Assembly: GCA_021732005.1 (NCBI GenBank)
Contig: JAKFVT010000008.1
Location: forward strand, 56,531-120,530
Length of the DNA stretch: 64,000 nucleotides
Reading direction: 5' to 3'
Source: Mycobacterium sp.
Lineage (GTDB): Bacteria; Actinomycetota; Actinomycetes; Mycobacteriales; Mycobacteriaceae
Shown: in pieces, positions 36,309-45,739 of the stretch
Position numbering within the stretch: the first letter of the stretch is position 1
How the letters are laid out: each line of letters begins with the position of its first letter
The notes under the pieces: model-generated
Database searches by the model: none
Seen by the model: only the letters and a program-made list of their open reading frames with translations
What the model was told of the DNA's origin: nothing
Position numbers and translations under genes: made by a program

Positions 36309-37871
36309 TCAGGCCAGCGTTGCGCGGTTCCTGCCGTCCTCGCCCGCGGTGACGTTGATCGCGGCGCCCAGCGGATCGCCGTCGCTCATCAACGCCACCA
36401 GCGCCGGATCGGTGGTGATCGCCATGAAGCGGCTGAGGTCGGCGTCGAGGCGGCCGATGATGACCCCGGTACGCTCCGGCCAGTCGTAGCGCACCGAGTA
36501 CGTCTCGATCACGCCGCTGCCGTTGGCGTTACGGGTGACCGGCACCTTCGGCAGGGCGGCGATGTCCGCCTGCAGTTCCTTGCTGCGGTCCGGCGCCCAC
36601 CCGACCGGGGTGGTGGAGTAGATCCCCACCGAATATTTGCTCATCACACCGCCGTTGGCGCCCACCAGCCCGAAAGCGCCCGGCTTGTCGCGCATCGCGG
36701 CGACGGTCTCGGCGATGCCGTGCAGCGAATAGCTGTTGCCCGGTCCGCCGAAGTACGGCAGGCCACCAGTGAGGGTGAGCCCGCGCGGATCGTCGGCGGC
36801 CAGCCCGAAGTCGTCGCACACCGTGAAGACCGGGAACGGGAAGCAGCTGTAGAGATCGAAGGTGGCCACGTCGTCGATGCCGATGCGGGCCACCCGAAGC
36901 GCCTCTGCCACAGCCTGTTTCGACGAGTAACTGACACCGACATCGGCCCGGTCCAGCAGGTCCTGCTCTCGCTGATCCGCGTGACCGTGCAGGTACACCC
37001 ACTTCTCTTCCGGCACACCGAGTTCGCGCGCGGCGGACACCGACATCAGAAGTGCGGCGGCGCCCTGGTTCACCGTGTCGCGGGCCACCATCAACCGGGG
37101 ATACGGGTCACAGATCATCCGGTTCTCAGCGGTGACCGTCGCAATCTCGTCGACCGAGCGCTCCACCGGCGACGACGAAAACGGGTTCTTGGCAGCGACT
37201 TTCGAGAACGGCGAGAACAATTCGGCCATCTTGTGCCGGTAGGAGTCGACATCGAGACCCAGCCGGGCACGCCGCGCGTTGTCCAGCAACCCGTACTGCA
37301 CCGGAGCACCGGTCAGTCCGTGGTTGGCGGTGTACTCGCTCATGTACTGCTCGAAGCCGTACCCGCGGTCCTCGAGCTGGCCGCCCACCGTCTCGCTGTG
37401 GTCGGGTTTGTCGGAATCTCCTGCCGTCGCTTCGCTCGCCCCGGCCCTGCCCGCGAACGTCTTCAGCGTCGAGCCGTTCTCCGAGCCGAGGATCAACGCG
37501 ACCTCGATCTCGCCGGCCGCAATGGCGCCGGCGAACTCGGTGACCAGCTTCTGCGGACCGTTGCCGCCGATGGACTCCAGCACGGCGCGCTTCGGGTCGG
37601 CGCCGACGCGATGGGCGACCGAGCGGATGTAGTTGTCGGAGCAACCCAGCGGTGCTGTGGCGTACGGCGTGCAGATCTCGAACTGCCGCAGGCCTGCGAA
37701 CACCTCGATGGATTTGGCGACGGCAGCGACGTCCGCCCCGGTGTCGGCCAGCGCGGCGCGAACGGCCTCGGTGGCCAGCTCGACCGCCGACATACCCCGG
37801 TAGTCCGGGTCGTCAATGCGCTCGGTGAACTGCCCGACGCCGACGATGACGGGGGTACGCGGATCGACCAT
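36309..37871 (-). CDS. Thiolase-superfamily acyltransferase
   Basis: 520 residues. Thiolase fold of the SCP-x/lipid-transfer type: P-V-I-V-G-V-G-Q-F-T start, E-S-I-G-G-N-G-P-Q-K, A-L-I-L-G-S-E-N and the late G-G-L-P-Y-F-G-G-P-G-N. The N-terminal active-site Cys of degradative thiolases is not in its usual place, and a C-terminal region of about 100 residues follows, so it may be a thiolase-like protein with altered chemistry. An insert near residue 145 (R-A-G-A-S-E-A-T-A-G-D-S) breaks the family pattern. A near-KstR site precedes it. Confidence 0.8.
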   Translation of the reverse strand: MVDPRTPVIVGVGQFTERIDDPDYRGMSAVELATEAVRAALADTGADVAAVAKSIEVFAGLRQFEICTPYATAPLGCSDNYIRSVAHRVGADPKRAVLESIGGNGPQKLVTEFAGAIAAGEIEVALILGSENGSTLKTFAGRAGASEATAGDSDKPDHSETVGGQLEDRGYGFEQYMSEYTANHGLTGAPVQYGLLDNARRARLGLDVDSYRHKMAELFSPFSKVAAKNPFSSSPVERSVDEIATVTAENRMICDPYPRLMVARDTVNQGAAALLMSVSAARELGVPEEKWVYLHGHADQREQDLLDRADVGVSYSSKQAVAEALRVARIGIDDVATFDLYSCFPFPVFTVCDDFGLAADDPRGLTLTGGLPYFGGPGNSYSLHGIAETVAAMRDKPGAFGLVGANGGVMSKYSVGIYSTTPVGWAPDRSKELQADIAALPKVPVTRNANGSGVIETYSVRYDWPERTGVIIGRLDADLSRFMAITTDPALVALMSDGDPLGAAINVTAGEDGRNRATLA

Positions 37872-37886
37872 AGTTCGACAGGCTAA

Positions 37887-37900
37887 TAGAACGTGTTACC
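37887..37900 (-). promoter_or_regulatory. Near-match KstR operator before the thiolase gene
   Basis: TAGAACGTGTTACC agrees with TNNAACNNGTTNNA at 7 of 8 fixed positions (the last A is C). It lies 16 bases upstream of the thiolase start. KstR represses cholesterol and sterol genes. Confidence 0.4.
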
Positions 37901-37941
37901 GTTTTGCCAACCGGGGGCGTGGCTACTCCACGAAAACGACA

Positions 37942-37976
37942 TCAGGGCTGCGATCCGGTGTGGATCACAGCCCTGA
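37942..37976 (-). terminator. Terminator after sucD
   Basis: TCAGGGCTG pairs with CAGCCCTGA, with a further GATCC/GGATC stem inside and a GGTGT loop. It separates sucD from the downstream thiolase gene on the same strand. Confidence 0.8.
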
Positions 37977-37995
37977 CGGCGAACTCGATGACGAA

Positions 37996-38898
37996 TTACA
38001 GCCCCTGCAGGATCTCCCTGGCCAGGTTGGCGGTCTCCGACGGCGTCTTGCCGACCTTGACCCCAGCGGCCTCGAGGGCCTCTTTCTTGCCCTGAGCGGT
38101 GCCTGCGCCGTCCGACACGATCGCGCCGGCGTGGCCCATGGTCTTGCCCTCGGGCGCGGTGAACCCGGCGACGTACCCGACGACCGGCTTGGAGACGTTG
38201 GCCTTGATGTAGGCGCCGGCCTTCTCCTCGGCGTCGCCGCCGATCTCGCCGATCATCACGATGATCTTGGTCTCGGGATCGGACTCGAACGCCTCGATGG
38301 CGTCGATGTGGGTGGTGCCGATGACCGGGTCGCCGCCGATGCCGATGGCGGTCGAGAAGCCGAGATCGCGCAGCTCGTACATCATCTGGTAGGTCAGCGT
38401 TCCGGACTTGGACACCAGGCCGATCGGGCCCTTACCGGTGATGTTGTTCGGCGTGATGCCGACCAGCGACTCACCCGGGGTGATGATGCCGGGGCAGTTC
38501 GGCCCGATGATGCGGGTCTTCTCACCCTTTTCGACGTTGTAGGCCCACGCATATGCGCTGTCCTGCACCGGGATTCCCTCGGTGATGACCACCAGCAGCG
38601 GGATCTCGGCGTCGATGGCCTCGATGATGGCGTCCTTCGAGAACGCCGGCGGCACGAAGGCGATCGACACATCGGCGCCGGTCTCCTTCATGGCCTCGGC
38701 CACGCTGCCGAACACCGGGAGTTCGATGTCGTTGCCGTCTTTGTTCTTGTGAGACACAGTGGTTCCGGCCTTGCGTGCGTTCACGCCGCCGACCACCTGG
38801 GTGCCGGCCTTGAGCATCAGCGCGGTGTGCTTGGTGCCTTCGCCGCCGGTGATGCCCTGGACGATGACCTTGTTGTCCTTGTTCAGGAAGATAGACAT
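37996..38898 (-). CDS. sucD: Succinyl-CoA synthetase alpha subunit
   Basis: 300 residues. CoA-binding Rossmann domain ([12 protein letters not shown]) and the phospho-His in G-H-A-G-A-I-V. With SucC it converts succinyl-CoA to succinate with nucleotide phosphorylation in the TCA cycle. Starts 13 bases after sucC. Equivalent of Rv0952. Confidence 0.97.
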   Translation of the reverse strand: MSIFLNKDNKVIVQGITGGEGTKHTALMLKAGTQVVGGVNARKAGTTVSHKNKDGNDIELPVFGSVAEAMKETGADVSIAFVPPAFSKDAIIEAIDAEIPLLVVITEGIPVQDSAYAWAYNVEKGEKTRIIGPNCPGIITPGESLVGITPNNITGKGPIGLVSKSGTLTYQMMYELRDLGFSTAIGIGGDPVIGTTHIDAIEAFESDPETKIIVMIGEIGGDAEEKAGAYIKANVSKPVVGYVAGFTAPEGKTMGHAGAIVSDGAGTAQGKKEALEAAGVKVGKTPSETANLAREILQGL

Positions 38899-38911
38899 TG
38901 GTTCTAGTCCC

Positions 38912-40075
<1,164 letters not shown>

Positions 40076-40204
40076 GAGCTCACTGTCTGGTCGGCGCTGA
40101 CTGTTTTGTTGACGAGGTGGTGTTAAGGAAGTCGCTCCGGGGGGAACTGTATCTAGACCCTCCGAGGACTCCGTCCTCGCGTACCGCTCATGTGGTACAT
40201 CTCA

Positions 40205-40243
40205 CCGCGGAGTTGAAGTGATTCAACTCACAATCCTCCGCGG
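40205..40243. promoter_or_regulatory. Nested inverted repeat between sucC and the M23 gene
   Basis: Inner perfect hairpin GAGTTGAA-GTGA-TTCAACTC (40210-40229) is held inside outer arms CCGCG (40205-40209) and CGCGG (40239-40243). A separate small hairpin CGAGGAC-TCC-GTCCTCG lies about 40 bases to the left. No run of T follows, so a terminator is less likely than an operator or structured leader. Confidence 0.5.
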
Positions 40244-40336
40244 AATAACGCCTTGGGTTGCGACCCGTGTTGGATCTTCGTTAACGTCGTCGGGGTCTGA
40301 GATAACGCTTTGGTCACGACTAAGGGACTTCGAGTT

Positions 40337-41395
40337 TTGACGCAGCATCGGCCGGCACCGACCTCCATCGGAGCTTCTTCGGCGTCGCAGCCTTTGACCA
40401 GGACTTTCGATCGTCAAGCGCCAGTCAAGCGGGCCCTCGATCCGGAGCGACTCGACGTCACCGACATCATCCCGTTCAACGAATTCGGCGATCTCTGCGA
40501 CATCGACTTCCGCGAGAGCACCGCTTTCGCCAGCCTCCAGGTGGCCCGCTGCCCCGAACTCGACGATCTGCACGACGCCGACGACGCCCGGCCGTTGCGT
40601 CTGGCCGTGCCCACCGAGTTCGCCCCGTCCCGCCCCGATCGCGCTGAGGTCCCGCGCTACATCAACGACGACAACACCGACGTGTTGCCGCGCACTCCGC
40701 AGCACCGCAGGCAGCCCACCGGCGCCGTCAAGGGCCGCGTGATGATCGCGGCGATGGCCGCGGGTGCCGCCGCCGCCGCGGCCTACACCGCGGTCAAGCC
40801 CGCCACCGAGACCACCACCCAGACCGTGCTGGCTGCGGACAAGACCCCGATGGACGGCTCGGTCACCACGCCGCGCGGCGTGCAGCTGATAGCGGTGAAG
40901 CCGGTCGCCGACGCCGCCGTGCACGGCGAGGAACTGGCCAATGGACAGGCCTTCGCCCAGGAACGCGCCGAGCGCGAAGCCCGGTTGCAGCGGCCGCTGT
41001 TCGTCATGCCGACCAAGGGCGTGTTCACCTCTGGCTTCGGTTACCGCTGGGGCGCGCTGCACGGCGGCGTCGACCTGGCAGCTCCGATCGGGACGCCCAT
41101 CGTCGCCGCCTCCGACGGTGTCGTCGTCGACGCCGGGCCCACGGCCGGGTACGGCGCCTGGGTGAAGATCCGCCATTCCGACGGCACGGTCACCCTCTAC
41201 GGCCACGTGAACACCTGGACGGTCCAGATCGGCCAGCGGGTGTTCGCCGGCGATCAGATCGCGACCGTGGGCAACCGGGGCAATTCGACCGGCCCGCATC
41301 TGCATTTCGAAGTTCTGCTGGGCGGCACCAACCGAACCGATCCGGTGCCGTGGCTGGCGAAGCGGGGCCTCTCGGTCGGCCCCTACGTCGGCTGA
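40337..41395 (+). CDS. M23/LytM-domain exported peptidase-like protein (Rv0950c equivalent)
   Basis: 352 residues from a TTG with TAAGGGA 9 bases upstream; an in-frame TTG at 40310 is the alternative. A long cytoplasmic head of about 140 residues precedes one membrane segment (M-I-A-A-M-A-A-G-A-A-A-A-A-A-Y), then an extracytoplasmic M23 domain with H-G-G-V-D-L-A-A-P and G-P-H-L-H-F-E-V, the zinc ligands H-x3-D and H-x-H. Probably cuts or binds peptidoglycan cross-bridges during growth or division. Confidence 0.88.
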   Translation: MTQHRPAPTSIGASSASQPLTRTFDRQAPVKRALDPERLDVTDIIPFNEFGDLCDIDFRESTAFASLQVARCPELDDLHDADDARPLRLAVPTEFAPSRPDRAEVPRYINDDNTDVLPRTPQHRRQPTGAVKGRVMIAAMAAGAAAAAAYTAVKPATETTTQTVLAADKTPMDGSVTTPRGVQLIAVKPVADAAVHGEELANGQAFAQERAEREARLQRPLFVMPTKGVFTSGFGYRWGALHGGVDLAAPIGTPIVAASDGVVVDAGPTAGYGAWVKIRHSDGTVTLYGHVNTWTVQIGQRVFAGDQIATVGNRGNSTGPHLHFEVLLGGTNRTDPVPWLAKRGLSVGPYVG

Positions 41396-41399
41396 CCTG

Positions 41400-42008
41400 G
41401 TGTCTGAGCCGAACGACCCGCACACCCGCATCATCCGGCGCCAGCCGTCCGGACCAATTCCCCAACCCGAAGAGCCGCGCACCGGCATCATCCGGCGTGC
41501 ACCCACCGGGCCGATCCCCGCGGTGCCCGATGATCGCACCGTCAACATTCCTCGTCCGCCGGCCGACGAGGCCCCGACCGGACTGATCCGCCGCGCCACC
41601 CCGGTCGCGGTACCGGCCCGGCCGGGCGCGGTCGACGTGTCGACCGGGCGAACGGCGATCGCGGCCAGCGCCGTCAGCATCGTCAGCGGATGGGCCACCG
41701 GCGTCGTCGCCACCGACCTGATCACCGGCTGGTGGGGCACCGATCGGCTGTTCTGCGTGGCGGTCGGATTCCTGACCCTGCTGTTCGCGGTCACCAGCAT
41801 CGCCGGGGTGATCGCGCTATTGCTGCGCCGCTCCGTCGGCCGCTACCTGATCGCGTTCGGCGCCGTCATCGCGCTGCTGACGTTCGGCAGTGTGTTCGTC
41901 GCCGGAGCGCGAATTCCGTTGGCGGTGTACCTGATTCCGGTGTTACCGCTGGCGGGTCTGATCCTGGCGCTGCACCCGTCAACCCGACGTTGGTGCCGGC
42001 TGCGCTGA
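41400..42008 (+). CDS. Membrane protein with N-terminal I-I-R-R repeats
   Basis: 202 residues, GTG 4 bases after the M23 stop, so co-translated. The first 75 residues are disordered and carry three near-repeats of T-x-I-I-R-R-x-P-x-G-P-I-P (third copy T-G-L-I-R-R); then four hydrophobic segments between about 83 and 192. The last 30 bases overlap the convergent PAP2 gene. No known family; a cytoplasmic interaction motif is plausible. Confidence 0.8.
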   Translation: MSEPNDPHTRIIRRQPSGPIPQPEEPRTGIIRRAPTGPIPAVPDDRTVNIPRPPADEAPTGLIRRATPVAVPARPGAVDVSTGRTAIAASAVSIVSGWATGVVATDLITGWWGTDRLFCVAVGFLTLLFAVTSIAGVIALLLRRSVGRYLIAFGAVIALLTFGSVFVAGARIPLAVYLIPVLPLAGLILALHPSTRRWCRLR

Positions 42009-42842
42009 GCGCCGCCGGCTTTCCCACCAAGCCCCGACGACGATCACGCCAATCGCCCACGCCGCACCGAGGAAAGCCCCGGCGACGACATCGCTGACGT
42101 AGTGCACACCCAGATAGATCCGGGAGAATCCCACCATCCCGGCGGCGGCTGATGCGCCTGCCCACAGCGCTACTCGAGCCGTCCAACCCCGGATGACCCA
42201 GCCTGCCATCCAGGCGAGCAGCACCGCGACGGCGACACCGCCGGTGGCGTGGCCGGAGGGGAACGAGAAGCCGTCTTCGACGATCACGGCGGTCCACGAC
42301 GGTGGACGACTGCGTCCGACCATCCACTTGGCCACCACCAGCACCACCCCGACGCCGATCAGCCCGGACAATCCGAGCACCGCGGGCAACCAGGACCGGA
42401 TCCGCCAGCAGACCCACGCGCTGACGATCACGGTGATCACCACCAACGACAACGGATCAGCAACGTGGGTAAGCACTTTCAACACCGCCGTCAGCCCCGC
42501 GTCGCGCTGGCCGACAACCCATTGACTGACCGGCCGATCGACGTAGGCGCCGAGCTCACCTTCCAGGACGCCGTCGAGCAACTCGGTGAAGCCCGCCGCC
42601 AGCAGCGCCACCAGTATCAGTCCCGACAGCAGGCCCAGGGCCGCGGTCACGTCCACCGACAGCCAACGCGCCAACCTGATGGCGGGTCTGCCGAGATGCC
42701 GGACCGACCACGACTGCACGGCGGTCACCGCGCTGGTCTCGCGCAGCCGGTTCATGGCCGCGCGGAAGACGCTCTGATGACGCGCCACCCAGATGAACAC
42801 TCCGACCCACACCAGTAGCGCGGCCACCACGAAGGCAGTCAC
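41979..42842 (-). CDS. PAP2-family membrane phosphatase
   Basis: 287 residues with about six membrane segments. The three phosphatase motifs are intact: K-W-M-V-G-R-S-R-P, P-S-G-H and S-R-I-Y-L-G-V-H-Y-V-S-D-V. Acts on lipid phosphates such as undecaprenyl or decaprenyl pyrophosphate or phosphatidic acid; which one is unknown. Ends 16 bases before the uvrD1 end region, same strand and downstream of uvrD1. Confidence 0.9.
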   Translation of the reverse strand: MTAFVVAALLVWVGVFIWVARHQSVFRAAMNRLRETSAVTAVQSWSVRHLGRPAIRLARWLSVDVTAALGLLSGLILVALLAAGFTELLDGVLEGELGAYVDRPVSQWVVGQRDAGLTAVLKVLTHVADPLSLVVITVIVSAWVCWRIRSWLPAVLGLSGLIGVGVVLVVAKWMVGRSRPPSWTAVIVEDGFSFPSGHATGGVAVAVLLAWMAGWVIRGWTARVALWAGASAAAGMVGFSRIYLGVHYVSDVVAGAFLGAAWAIGVIVVGAWWESRRRSAQPAPTSG

Positions 42843-42858
42843 GGTCGCACGGCCGCGG

Positions 42859-45213
42859 TCAGAGTTTCTGGATGGGTGCGTGGTTGTGCATCAGCTTCAC
42901 CCGGCCGGCGCTGCCGAAGTCGATCAGCGACATCGCCGACTCCCCCATCCCGGACACCTCCTCGACCCGGCCGAGTCCGTACTTGTCGTGGTTGACCCGG
43001 TCACCGGGTGCGAGGACCACCAGCGCACGCTTACCGCCGCCGGCGGGGCGCGCCGGTGACGGTCGCGGAGTGCCGACCAACCCACCCGCTCCAGGAGAAA
43101 ATCGGCCCGGCGCACTGTAGGACGGCGCGGGATCGGTGCGGCGCCAGTCGAGCAGATGCTCCGGAATCTCCCGCAGGAACCGGGATTCGGGGTTCAGCAT
43201 CGGCTGCCCCCACGAGGAGCGAACCTTCGCGCGGCTGAGGTAAAGCCGTTGACGCGCACGGGTTATGCCCACATAGGCCAACCGGCGTTCTTCGGAGAGC
43301 TCGGCCGGATCCCCCAGCGCCCGCATGTGCGGGAACATGCCGTCCTCCCAGCCGGTGACGAAGACGACCGGGAACTCCAGGCCCTTGGCGGTGTGCAGGG
43401 TCATCATCGTGACCACCCCGGAGCCGTGCTCGGGCAACTCGTCGGAGTCGGCCACCAGCGAGACCCGTTCCAGGAACTCGGCGAGTATGCCGGTCTGCGG
43501 CACGTCCTCATCGACGTCGGTGCCGGCGTCCCCCTGCTCTGCCGCCAGCGCCGCGGCGTTGGCCCGATCGATACTGAATTCGTGTGCGACGCTGACCAAT
43601 TCGTTGAGGTTGTCCAGCCGGGCCAGATCCTGCGGGTCGCTGGAAGATTCCAGCTCGTTGCGGTAGCCCGTACGGTCCAGCACGGCCTCGACCAGGTCCC
43701 CGAGCTCGTCGTCGAGCTTGCCGCGGAGGTCGTCGATCAGGTTGACGAAGCTCGCGATCGCCTTCTCCGAGCGGGTGTTCAGCATCGGTACCTTGCCGGC
43801 CGCCGCGGCGGTCAGCGCGTCGGCGAAGGTGCTGCCGGTGTTCTCGGCGTACACCGCGACGCAGGCCTCGGCGCGGTCGCCGATACCGCGGCGCGGGGTG
43901 TTCAGGATGCGCCGCAGGCTGACGGCGTCGCCGGGGTTCTCCAGCACCCGCAGGTAGGCGACGATGTCGCGAATCTCCTTGCGCTCGTAGAACCGAACGC
44001 CGCCGACGACCTTGTACGGGATGCCGGCCCGGATGAACACCTCTTCCAGCGAGCGCGACGAGTTGTTGGTCCGGTAGAACACCGCGAAGTCGTTGTACGA
44101 GAATCCGCCGCGATCGGCGAGTGCATCGATCTCGCTTGCGACGAACCTGGCCTCGTCGTGCTCGTTATCGGCGACGTAGCCGACGATCAGCTCGCCGTCA
44201 CCTTCGTCGGTCCACAGCCGCTTCTCGCGGCGGTTGGCGTTGCGGGAGATGACGGAGTTGGCCGCCGTCAGGATGTTCTGGGTCGACCGGTAATTCTGCT
44301 CGAGCAGGATCGTGGTGGCGTTGGGGAAGTCCCGCTCGAAGTCCTCGATGTTGCGGATCGTCGCGCCGCGGAACGCGTAGATCGACTGGTCGGCGTCGCC
44401 GACCACGCACAGTTCACTGGGCGGCACGGTGTCGGTATCGGGTGCGCCCACCCCGACAAGCTCACGCACCAGCACGTACTGCGCATGGTTGGTGTCCTGG
44501 TACTCGTCGACCAGGACGTGCCGGAACCGCCTGCGGTAGTACTGGGCGATCTGCGGGAAGTTCTGCAGCACGGCGACGGTCTCGCCGATCAGGTCGTCGA
44601 AGTCCAGCGCGTTCGCCGTGCGCAGCCGTCGCTGGTATTCGCCGTAGACGCTGGCCACGGTGCGGGCCAGGTCGTCGGACCCGGGCTCGAGCGCGGCGAC
44701 CGCATCCTCCGGCACGATCAGTTCGTTCTTCAGGTTCGAGATCGCGTTGGACAGCAGTCGCGGCGTGTACCGCTTGGTGTCCAGGCCCATGTCCTTGGCG
44801 ATCATCAGCAGCAGGCGCCGCGAATCGTCGGCGTCGTAGATCGAGAAGTTCGAGTTCAGCCCCGGCAGCAGCGAGGCCTGATTGCGCAGGATCCGCACGC
44901 ACGAAGAGTGGAAGGTGGAAATCCACATGTTCCTGGCTCGGGGACCGACGAGACCAACCACCCGCTCACGCATCTCGGCGGCGGCCTTGTTGGTGAAGGT
45001 GATCGCCAGCACCTGGCCCGGCCCGACGTCGCGCGCGGCCAGCAGATACGCGATCCGACGGGTGAGGACCGCCGTCTTGCCCGACCCGGCGCCGGCCACG
45101 ATCAACAGCGGAGGCCCCTCGTGCAGCACCGCCTGACGCTGCTGGGGGTTGAGGCCCTCGAGGAGTTCGGCCGCATCGGCCGGGGGTTTGAAATCTGTCA
45201 CGTGCACAGTCAT
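42859..45213 (-). CDS. uvrD1: ATP-dependent DNA helicase UvrD1 (PcrA)
   Basis: 784 residues, superfamily 1A. Walker A A-G-A-G-S-G-K-T, motif Ia T-F-T-N-K-A-A-A-E-M, Walker B V-D-E-Y-Q-D-T-N, motif III G-D-A-D-Q-S-I-Y-A-F-R-G and motif V/VI T-L-H-T-A-K-G-L-E-F. C-terminal Tudor-like domain (D-R-V-N-H-D-K-Y-G-L-G-R-V) that binds RNA polymerase in relatives. A Cys in R-A-E-A-C-V-A-V-Y lies where M. tuberculosis UvrD1 has its 2B-domain redox cysteine. Works in nucleotide excision repair. Equivalent of Rv0949. Confidence 0.97.
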   Translation of the reverse strand: MTVHVTDFKPPADAAELLEGLNPQQRQAVLHEGPPLLIVAGAGSGKTAVLTRRIAYLLAARDVGPGQVLAITFTNKAAAEMRERVVGLVGPRARNMWISTFHSSCVRILRNQASLLPGLNSNFSIYDADDSRRLLLMIAKDMGLDTKRYTPRLLSNAISNLKNELIVPEDAVAALEPGSDDLARTVASVYGEYQRRLRTANALDFDDLIGETVAVLQNFPQIAQYYRRRFRHVLVDEYQDTNHAQYVLVRELVGVGAPDTDTVPPSELCVVGDADQSIYAFRGATIRNIEDFERDFPNATTILLEQNYRSTQNILTAANSVISRNANRREKRLWTDEGDGELIVGYVADNEHDEARFVASEIDALADRGGFSYNDFAVFYRTNNSSRSLEEVFIRAGIPYKVVGGVRFYERKEIRDIVAYLRVLENPGDAVSLRRILNTPRRGIGDRAEACVAVYAENTGSTFADALTAAAAGKVPMLNTRSEKAIASFVNLIDDLRGKLDDELGDLVEAVLDRTGYRNELESSSDPQDLARLDNLNELVSVAHEFSIDRANAAALAAEQGDAGTDVDEDVPQTGILAEFLERVSLVADSDELPEHGSGVVTMMTLHTAKGLEFPVVFVTGWEDGMFPHMRALGDPAELSEERRLAYVGITRARQRLYLSRAKVRSSWGQPMLNPESRFLREIPEHLLDWRRTDPAPSYSAPGRFSPGAGGLVGTPRPSPARPAGGGKRALVVLAPGDRVNHDKYGLGRVEEVSGMGESAMSLIDFGSAGRVKLMHNHAPIQKL

Positions 45214-45250
45214 GTCTGACCCAACTTACCGCTGTATGGCGACAGTTTTT

Positions 45251-45280
45251 TTGCGAAGCCGGGCTTCGGAGTGGCACACT
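45251..45280 (+). promoter_or_regulatory. Candidate promoter of the leader ORF / chorismate mutase
   Basis: TTGCGA (45251-45256) and CACACT (45275-45280) with an 18-base spacer place the transcription start at about 45287-45288, i.e. on the GTG of the leader ORF, making it leaderless. Confidence 0.45.
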
Positions 45281-45287
45281 CGACAAC

Positions 45288-45350
45288 GTGCTTTCTCCGC
45301 AGCGTCGATTTTTCTACGGGTACCGGTCCGCGGTGCCCGTGGGTATCTAG
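45288..45350 (+). CDS. Aromatic-rich leader peptide before chorismate mutase
   Basis: 20 codons: GTG start, then L-S-P-Q-R-R-F-F-Y-G-Y-R-S-A-V and a TAG at 45348. The run Phe-Phe-Tyr-Gly-Tyr (45309-45323) contains four aromatic codons of five, far above chance, and is followed 13 bases after the stop by a strong hairpin. This is the plan of amino-acid attenuation leaders (pheA, trpE). The bases just past the Phe/Tyr run (CGGTCCGCGG, 45323-45332) can pair, with one mismatch, with the left arm of that hairpin, giving an antiterminator when the ribosome stalls. Inferred from sequence only. Confidence 0.6.
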   Translation: MLSPQRRFFYGYRSAVPVGI

Positions 45351-45363
45351 CTGCTCAACCCGA

Positions 45364-45396
45364 GAGCCCCGCGGTCCGCATCCGGACCCGGGGCTC
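45364..45396 (+). terminator. Attenuator hairpin before chorismate mutase
   Basis: GAGCCCCG pairs with CGGGGCTC and GGTCCG with CGGACC around a CATC loop, with one bulged C. GTCTCTTGTG follows, only mildly T-rich, as is usual for mycobacterial terminators. It lies 61 bases before the chorismate mutase start. Confidence 0.6.
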
Positions 45397-45457
45397 GTCT
45401 CTTGTGTGAGGCCCGGGATCGGATGAGACCAGACCCACACACGAGGAGAACGAAGCG

Positions 45458-45730
45458 ATGACTCTGGAAATGGTTCCTGAAGCCGAGAACAACATCGACA
45501 GCCTGCGCGGCGAGATCGACCGCCTCGACGCCGAGATCCTGGCGGCGGTCAAGCGCCGCACCGAGGTGTCCCAGGCGATCGGCCGGGCCCGGATGGCCTC
45601 CGGCGGCACCCGGCTGGTGCACAGCCGTGAGATGAAGGTCATCGAGCGCTACAGCGAGCTGGGCCAGGACGGCAAGGATCTGGCGATGCTGCTGCTGCGC
45701 ATGGGCCGGGGCCGGCTCGGGCACTCCTAG
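45458..45730 (+). CDS. Intracellular chorismate mutase (AroQ-delta type)
   Basis: 90 residues, equivalent of Rv0948c. Converts chorismate to prephenate for Phe and Tyr. Helix 1 holds L-R-G-E-I-D-R-L-D-A-E-I-L-A-A-V-K-R-R with the catalytic Arg, then A-R-M-A-S-G-G and R-E-M-K-V-I-E-R-Y; ends R-M-G-R-G-R-L-G-H as in the M. tuberculosis enzyme, whose C-terminus docks on DAHP synthase to gain activity. ACGAGGAG before the ATG fixes the start; the longer N-terminus annotated in M. tuberculosis is not open here. An attenuator-like leader precedes it. Confidence 0.95.
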   Translation: MTLEMVPEAENNIDSLRGEIDRLDAEILAAVKRRTEVSQAIGRARMASGGTRLVHSREMKVIERYSELGQDGKDLAMLLLRMGRGRLGHS

Positions 45731-45739
45731 CGCACTGCG

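Noticed and set aside
40076..40310. Cyclic-di-AMP (ydaO) riboswitch before the M23 gene
   Set aside because: The hairpins present do not show the conserved ydaO core sequences that I can recall.
43156..45219. 687-codon open frame on the plus strand
   Set aside because: Antisense of uvrD1, whose helicase motifs are unambiguous on the other strand.
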